From JAUMWX01 sp023394215 (lineage in GTDB: Bacteria; Bacillota; Clostridia; Tissierellales; Peptoniphilaceae): a stretch of 64,000 bases of DNA. Below are positions 59,057 to 64,000 of this stretch, in pieces; the first letter of the stretch is position 1, and every line of letters starts with the position of its first letter. A program made the position numbers and the translations under genes. The notes under the pieces were generated by a model, which was given only the letters and a program-made list of their open reading frames with translations, was not told the DNA's origin and ran no database searches. The DNA lies in NCBI GenBank assembly GCA_050313995.1, contig JBNPMM010000004.1. One strand, written 5' to 3'.

Positions 59057-59803
59057 ATGAGAAGACCTATTATTGCGGGGAATTGGAAGATGAACAAGAC
59101 TTATAGCGAAGCTAAGAGTCTTATAGACGAAATTTCAAAGCTTTCTTTAAATGAAGAAGTGGAAGCGGTTATTTGCCCTCCATTTATAAACTTATCTTTA
59201 GCCGTTGAATTGACCAAGGATAGCAAAGTTCAAGTGGGTGCTCAAAATATGTACTTTGAAGAAGCGGGAGCCTTTACAGGGGAAGTTTCTCCTCTTATGC
59301 TAAAGGATTTGGGCGTGAAGTATGTTATATTGGGACATTCAGAAAGAAGAGAATACTTTAAGGAAGACGATGAACTTATAAATAAGAAGATCTTATCAAG
59401 TTTAAATCACAGTTTGATGCCTATTCTTTGTGTAGGGGAAACTCTTGAAGAAAGAGAAGCCGGCAAGGAAAAAGAAAAGGTAAAGGAACAGATTACAAGA
59501 GACTTACAAGGCTTAAGCGAAGAAAGTTTTGACAAGCTTATCATAGCTTACGAACCTATTTGGGCAATAGGTACAGGTAAAACCGCATCAAGCCAAGATG
59601 CGGAAGATATGTGTTCATATATACGTTCCTTGGTGGTTGAACTTTTCGGACCTGAAGCGGGTCAAAAGGTTCGCATTCAATATGGCGGTTCAGTAAAACC
59701 GTCAAATGTAAAAGAAATTATGGATAAGGAAAATATTGACGGAGCCTTGGTCGGAGGTGCAAGTCTTGAGGCTGAAAGCTTCGGTCAATTAGTTAATTTT
59801 TAG
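59057..59803 (+). CDS. tpiA: Triosephosphate isomerase
   Basis: A 248-residue TIM barrel: PIIAGNWKMNKT, ILGHSERRE with catalytic His, AYEPIWAIGTGKTA with catalytic Glu and the flexible loop, and IQYGGSVKPSN. Interconverts DHAP and GAP. Third gene of the operon, 8-bp gap after pgk. Confidence 0.97.
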   Translation: MRRPIIAGNWKMNKTYSEAKSLIDEISKLSLNEEVEAVICPPFINLSLAVELTKDSKVQVGAQNMYFEEAGAFTGEVSPLMLKDLGVKYVILGHSERREYFKEDDELINKKILSSLNHSLMPILCVGETLEEREAGKEKEKVKEQITRDLQGLSEESFDKLIIAYEPIWAIGTGKTASSQDAEDMCSYIRSLVVELFGPEAGQKVRIQYGGSVKPSNVKEIMDKENIDGALVGGASLEAESFGQLVNF

Positions 59804-59810
59804 GAGTAAT

Positions 59811-61349
59811 ATGAGAAAAAGAGTAATGTTGGTTATTATGGACGGTCTTGGATACGGAAAAGAATATCCGGGAAATGCCTATTATCTTGCTAAAAAACCT
59901 AATTTGGAAAGATTGATGAGTATTTATCCTAATACATCCATTAAGGCAAGCGGTCTTGATGTCGGACTTCCTGCCGGACAGATGGGAAATTCTGAAGTCG
60001 GTCATTTAAATATAGGTTCCGGAAGGATTGTTTATCAAGATTTATCCTTAATAACAAAAGAAATAGAAGATGGGTCATTTTTTGAAAATCCGTCACTTGT
60101 AAAGGCTGTTTTAGAGGCTAAAAAGGATGATAAGTCCCTACACTTGATAGGGTTAACTTCACAAGGCGGGGTGCACTCTCATTTGGATCATCTTGTTGCC
60201 CTAATTGAACTTGCAAAAAAATATGATTTAAAGAAAGTTTATGTTCATGCCTTGCTTGATGGAAGAGATGTATCTCCTACAAGCGGTTTATCCGATATAG
60301 AATACCTTCAAAATAAGATGAAGGAATTGGGCTACGGTAAATTGGCTACAGTCATAGGAAGATACTATGCCATGGACAGGGATAAGAGATGGGACAGGGT
60401 TGAAAGAGCCTATAATGCCATGGTACTTGGCAGGGGAAAACTTGTAAGTGATCCGCTTTTGTCCATAAAGGAAGAATATGATAATAAAATTACGGATGAG
60501 TTTATGACTCCGACTGTTGTTATAGAAGAAGGAAAGGCTGTGGCCTCTATAGAAGATGGAGACAGCGTGATATTCTTCAATTTTAGACCGGATAGGGCGA
60601 GGGAAATCACAAGAGCTATAGTTGATAAGAAATTTATAGGATTTACAAGAGAAAAGACTGTTGATGTAAATTATGTTTGTATGACAGAATATGACAAAAC
60701 TATAGAGAATGTTGATATAGCTTATGCACCGAAAGATATTAAAAATACATTCGGACAGGTTATTTCGCAAAACGGATTAAGGCAACTTAGAATAGCTGAA
60801 ACTGAGAAGTATGCTCATGTTACTTTCTTTTTCAATGGGGGGGTTGAAGCTCCGCTTGAAGGAGAGGAAAGGATTTTGGTGCCTTCACCTAAGGTGGCTA
60901 CTTATGATATGCAGCCTGAAATGTCGGCTTATGAAGTTAAGGACAAGGTGGTAGCCAAGATAAAGGCAAAGGAACCTGATGCGATTATTCTTAACTTTGC
61001 AAATCCTGATATGGTGGGACATACAGGAGTTATTCCTGCAGCAATTAAGGCGGTAGAAACTGTTGATGATTGTGTAGGACAAATAGCAAGTGCTTGCTTG
61101 GAATACGGTTATGATTTATTGTTAACTGCGGATCATGGAAATTGTGAACAACTTATTGATTTTGAAACTGGAGAGGCATTTACCTCTCATACAACAAATA
61201 TTGTTCCTTTGATCTATGTTTCAAATGAAAAAAATGTTAAACTAATGGAAGGTGGTAAGCTTTGCGATTTAGCACCGACTATGTTGGATATATTAAATAT
61301 TAAAAAACCTGAGGAAATGACAGGTCACAGCTTAATTATTAGGGGGTAA
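59811..61349 (+). CDS. gpmI: 2,3-bisphosphoglycerate-independent phosphoglycerate mutase
   Basis: A 512-residue Mn-dependent mutase of the alkaline phosphatase superfamily: VMLVIMDGLGYGKE, GQMGNSEVGHLNIGSGR with the phosphorylated Ser, HALLDGRDVSPTSG, GRYYAMDRDKRWDRV, and metal sites NFANPDMVGHTG and LTADHGNCEQ. It converts 3- to 2-phosphoglycerate. Normal length for GpmI. Confidence 0.97.
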   Translation: MRKRVMLVIMDGLGYGKEYPGNAYYLAKKPNLERLMSIYPNTSIKASGLDVGLPAGQMGNSEVGHLNIGSGRIVYQDLSLITKEIEDGSFFENPSLVKAVLEAKKDDKSLHLIGLTSQGGVHSHLDHLVALIELAKKYDLKKVYVHALLDGRDVSPTSGLSDIEYLQNKMKELGYGKLATVIGRYYAMDRDKRWDRVERAYNAMVLGRGKLVSDPLLSIKEEYDNKITDEFMTPTVVIEEGKAVASIEDGDSVIFFNFRPDRAREITRAIVDKKFIGFTREKTVDVNYVCMTEYDKTIENVDIAYAPKDIKNTFGQVISQNGLRQLRIAETEKYAHVTFFFNGGVEAPLEGEERILVPSPKVATYDMQPEMSAYEVKDKVVAKIKAKEPDAIILNFANPDMVGHTGVIPAAIKAVETVDDCVGQIASACLEYGYDLLLTADHGNCEQLIDFETGEAFTSHTTNIVPLIYVSNEKNVKLMEGGKLCDLAPTMLDILNIKKPEEMTGHSLIIRG

Positions 61350-61354
61350 GTGAA

Positions 61355-62641
61355 ATGGGAAGTATTATTGATTTATATGCAAGAGAAGTTTTGGATTCAA
61401 GAGGAAATCCTACAGTTGAAGTAGAAGTTATTACAGATGAAGGCGGTTTTGGAAGAGCTATGGTTCCTTCAGGAGCATCAACAGGGGCTTTTGAGGCTGT
61501 AGAATTAAGAGACGGCGAAGAAAGATTCTTAGGTAAGGGTGTCTTGAATGCTGTTGAAAATGTAAATACGGAATTAGCTGATGAATTAATAGGTATGGAC
61601 GTTTTTGACCAAGTGTCAATAGATGAGCTTATGATTGAACTTGACGGTACAGACAATAAGTCAAGACTTGGCGCCAACGCAATTTTAGGAGTTTCCATGG
61701 CTGTGGCAAGAGCTGCTGCCGATGAACTTGGTATGCCTTTATATCAATATATAGGAGGATTTAATGCTAAAACTCTTCCTGTTCCTATGATGAATATCTT
61801 AAACGGTGGAGAACACGCTGATAACAACGTGGATATACAAGAATTTATGGTAATGCCTGTTGGAGCGGATTCATTTGCTCAAGCTTTACAAATGGGAGCT
61901 GAAGTATTCCATAATCTTAGAAAGGTTCTTCAAGCTAAGGGTCATGCTACAGGTGTAGGTGATGAAGGTGGATTTGCACCTAACCTAAGCTCCAACGAAG
62001 AAGCTTTGGAAACAATAGTTGAAGCTATCAAGAAGGCGGGATATGTACCGGGCGAAGATGTGAAGATTGCTTTAGACGTGGCTGCATCTGAAATGTATAC
62101 TGAAGAAGGCACTTACAACCTAAAGGGTGAAGGTGTAGTAAAAACAAGGGAAGAAATGGTAGCTTGGTATGAAGCACTTGTTGAAAAATATCCAATTATT
62201 TCAATAGAAGACGGACTTAATGAAGAAGATTGGGACGGTTGGAAGCTTCTTACTGAAAGACTTGGAAAGAAGATTCAATTAGTAGGAGATGATTTGTTTG
62301 TAACAAATACTAAGAGACTTAAGAAGGGTATCGAACTTGGCGTTGCAAACTCAATTCTTGTAAAAGTTAACCAAATCGGTACTTTGACAGAAACTTTAGA
62401 TGCTGTTGAAATGGCTAAGAGAGCAGGTTATACAGCCGTAATATCTCATAGATCAGGTGAAACCGAAGATACTACAATTGCTGATTTGGCAGTAGCTTTA
62501 AATGCAGGCCAAATAAAGACAGGTGCACCGTCAAGAACTGACAGAGTTGCTAAGTACAATCAATTATTAAGAATTGAAGACGCTTTATATGACACTGCAA
62601 GATTTGACGGATTAAGAGCTTTCTACAACCTAAAGAAGTAA
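61355..62641 (+). CDS. eno: Enolase
   Basis: A 428-residue enzyme: AREVLDSRGNPTVEVEV, VPSGASTGAFEA, GGEHADNNVDIQEFMVMP, GDDLFVTNTKRLKKGI, LVKVNQIGTLTETL and SHRSGETEDTTIADLAVA. All catalytic motifs are intact. Last gene of the glycolytic operon, 5 bp after gpmI. Confidence 0.98.
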   Translation: MGSIIDLYAREVLDSRGNPTVEVEVITDEGGFGRAMVPSGASTGAFEAVELRDGEERFLGKGVLNAVENVNTELADELIGMDVFDQVSIDELMIELDGTDNKSRLGANAILGVSMAVARAAADELGMPLYQYIGGFNAKTLPVPMMNILNGGEHADNNVDIQEFMVMPVGADSFAQALQMGAEVFHNLRKVLQAKGHATGVGDEGGFAPNLSSNEEALETIVEAIKKAGYVPGEDVKIALDVAASEMYTEEGTYNLKGEGVVKTREEMVAWYEALVEKYPIISIEDGLNEEDWDGWKLLTERLGKKIQLVGDDLFVTNTKRLKKGIELGVANSILVKVNQIGTLTETLDAVEMAKRAGYTAVISHRSGETEDTTIADLAVALNAGQIKTGAPSRTDRVAKYNQLLRIEDALYDTARFDGLRAFYNLKK

Positions 62642-62665
62642 ATAATATAGTTGTTTTATAAGATA

Positions 62666-62717
62666 AATATGACTTTTCGGAGGCTGTAAATACAGTTTTT
62701 CGAAGGGTCATATTTTT
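62666..62717 (+). terminator. Terminator of the glycolytic operon
   Basis: AATATGAC (from 62667) pairs with GTCATATT (to 62714), extended by TTCG/CGAA and an inner CTGTA/TACAG hairpin; a T-run follows. Confidence 0.8.
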
Positions 62718-62774
62718 ATAGGAATGGCTTTTTATATAAGTAGTCCACTAATTATTTTTTTTAGGATAAATTTA

Positions 62775-62783
62775 TGTTATAAT
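62775..62783 (+). promoter_or_regulatory. Extended -10 promoter of guaB
   Basis: TGTTATAAT at 62775-62783 is a consensus extended -10 about 23 bp before the guaB ATG; no clear -35. Confidence 0.6.
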
Positions 62784-62805
62784 ATATAAAATTTAGGAGG
62801 AATAT

Positions 62806-64000
62806 ATGAAATTTAAAAAGGAAAGCTTAACTTTTGATGATATTTTATTGGTACCGGCTTATTCGGAAGTAGTGCCGAGTCAAGTAAGTTTAAAGACAAG
62901 ATTGACTAAAAATTTGGATCTTAATATTCCGCTTATATCCGCCGGTATGGATACAGTTACTGAAGCGGATATGGCTATAGGTATGGCGAGAGAGGGCGGT
63001 ATAGGGATTATTCATAAAAATATGCCTATAGAGGCACAGGCCAGACAAGTGGATAAGGTAAAGAGGTCCGAGCATGGAGTTATAACTGATCCGTTTAAGT
63101 TATCAGCTGACCATACTATAGCTGATGCGGATGAATTAATGGGGCATTTCAGAATTTCAGGAGTTCCTATAACCGATGAAGAAAATAATCTTGTAGGTAT
63201 CATAACAAACCGTGATATAAGGTTTGAAAAGGATTATAGCAGACCTATAAGAGAAGTCATGACTTCAGAAAACTTGATTACAGCAAAAGAAGGCATTTCT
63301 ATGGATGAAGCCCTTCAAATTTTGAGAAAACATAAGATAGAAAAACTGCCGCTTGTTGATGACAACAATAAACTAAAAGGACTTATAACTATAAAGGATA
63401 TAGAAAAATCTATATCTTATCCAAATGCTGCCAAGGATTCGCAAGGTAGACTTCTTTGCGGAGCGGCTGTAGGTGTTACCGAGGACGTTCTTGAAAGGAT
63501 TAAGGCTTTGGTAGATGCTAAGGTTGATGTGATAGTTGTTGATACTGCCCATGGTCACAGCAAGGGAGTTATAGAAAGCGTTAAAAAAATTAAAGAAAAT
63601 TTCCCTCAAGTTGAACTTATAGCAGGAAATGTTGCAACCGGAGAAGCTTGCAAGGCCCTTATTGAAGCTGGGGTTGATGCTGTTAAGGTTGGTATAGGCC
63701 CGGGCTCTATCTGTACAACAAGAGTTGTTGCAGGTATAGGGGTACCACAAATATCCGCTATTATGGATTGCTATGAGGTGGCAAGAGAATATGATGTTCC
63801 GGTAATTGCCGATGGTGGTATAAAGTATTCCGGAGACGTGGTAAAAGCTATTGCGGCAGGAGGTTCTACAGTTATGCTCGGTTCCTTGTTTGCCGGATGT
63901 AGTGAGTCTCCGGGTGAAGAAGAAATTTATGAAGGAAGAAGATTTAAGGTTTATAGGGGAATGGGCTCAATATCAGCTATGAAATCAGGCTCATCCGATA
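62806..64000 (+). CDS. guaB: IMP dehydrogenase, partial (3' end beyond window)
   Basis: The frame is open from ATG 62806 (AGGAGG upstream) to the window end, 398 codons of a usual ~485. The start LTFDDILLVPAYSEV, two CBS domains at about 92-205 (ISGVPITDEENNLVGIIT, KIEKLPLVDDNNKLKGLIT), VDTAHGHSKGV and the catalytic loop GIGPGSICTTR with C303 identify IMP dehydrogenase, the first committed step to GMP. It has its own promoter after the glycolytic operon. Confidence 0.96.
   Translation, partial: MKFKKESLTFDDILLVPAYSEVVPSQVSLKTRLTKNLDLNIPLISAGMDTVTEADMAIGMAREGGIGIIHKNMPIEAQARQVDKVKRSEHGVITDPFKLSADHTIADADELMGHFRISGVPITDEENNLVGIITNRDIRFEKDYSRPIREVMTSENLITAKEGISMDEALQILRKHKIEKLPLVDDNNKLKGLITIKDIEKSISYPNAAKDSQGRLLCGAAVGVTEDVLERIKALVDAKVDVIVVDTAHGHSKGVIESVKKIKENFPQVELIAGNVATGEACKALIEAGVDAVKVGIGPGSICTTRVVAGIGVPQISAIMDCYEVAREYDVPVIADGGIKYSGDVVKAIAAGGSTVMLGSLFAGCSESPGEEEIYEGRRFKVYRGMGSISAMKSGSSD

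Noticed and set aside
1..64000. CRISPR array, rRNA operon, tRNA genes, prophage structural genes or a complete insertion sequence
   Set aside because: I looked for regular short repeats, conserved rRNA or tRNA segments, and transposase or phage proteins and saw none.

Overview
The window is 64 kb of a low-GC, AT-rich bacterial chromosome. Gene content and style point to an anaerobic Firmicute: frequent TTG/GTG starts with strong AGGAGG-type ribosome binding sites, a Prp-processed L27, type III glutamine synthetase, a clostridial-type CopA/CsoR, and PadR-DUF1700-DUF4097 and Gx-transporter modules. A Gram-positive anaerobic coccus or relative (Tissierellia/Peptoniphilaceae-like) is my best guess; this is inference, since there is no rRNA in the window.

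Region 1 (about 1-4700) is a decayed mobilizable element. It holds the C-terminal scrap of a large serine recombinase, a flavodoxin-fold reductase, a frameshifted DUF3847 gene, a hairpin-dense origin of transfer with an RSF1010-like nic core, a MobA/MobL (MobQ-type) relaxase, a SnoaL-like protein, a SAP-domain protein and a TnpW-like small protein. No complete recombinase remains. The right edge abuts an acetyltransferase gene that has lost its N-terminus (4710-5069).

Region 2 (5250-22200) is a dense housekeeping stretch on the + strand: an orphan PTS IIC protein, a NusG-domain-II protein with a Gx transporter, radC-mreBCD-PBP2-RNase E/G, the rplU-prp-rpmA operon with an L21 leader, obgE-yhbY-nadD/yqeK-rsfS-comEA-secG, and rnr-smpB.

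Region 3 (22200-32200) is metabolic and regulatory: a GH1 beta-glycosidase with a GPH symporter, an autoregulated-looking PadR/DUF1700/DUF4097 operon, a convergent ferredoxin-reductase-like gene, ftcD-fchA-sirtuin, and glutamine synthetase III.

Region 4 (32260-39120) is the most interesting unit. A well-formed purine riboswitch (guanine-type C at the specificity position) with an intrinsic terminator precedes a four-gene ABC importer of the polyamine (Pot) type, an adenine-deaminase-like enzyme and a second amidohydrolase. Regulation and neighbours argue that this 'spermidine/putrescine' importer actually carries purines or their relatives.

Region 5 (39200-46200) contains a pyridoxamine kinase, a minus-strand nadE and 2-hydroxyacid dehydrogenase pair, and a copper unit in which the P-type ATPase CopA is fused to a C-terminal CopZ-like domain with its own internal start, followed by csoR. 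A palindromic operator lies in the promoter.

Region 6 (46200-54030) is a LacI-controlled sugar operon: oxidoreductase, RbsBAC-type ABC importer, TIM-barrel isomerase and BadF-type sugar kinase. Its substrate is unknown.

Region 7 (54030-64000) has a HAD hydrolase, trmL, trxB, the full lower-glycolysis operon gap-pgk-tpiA-gpmI-eno, and the start of guaB, which runs off the window. I saw no rRNA, tRNA, CRISPR array or complete insertion sequence.
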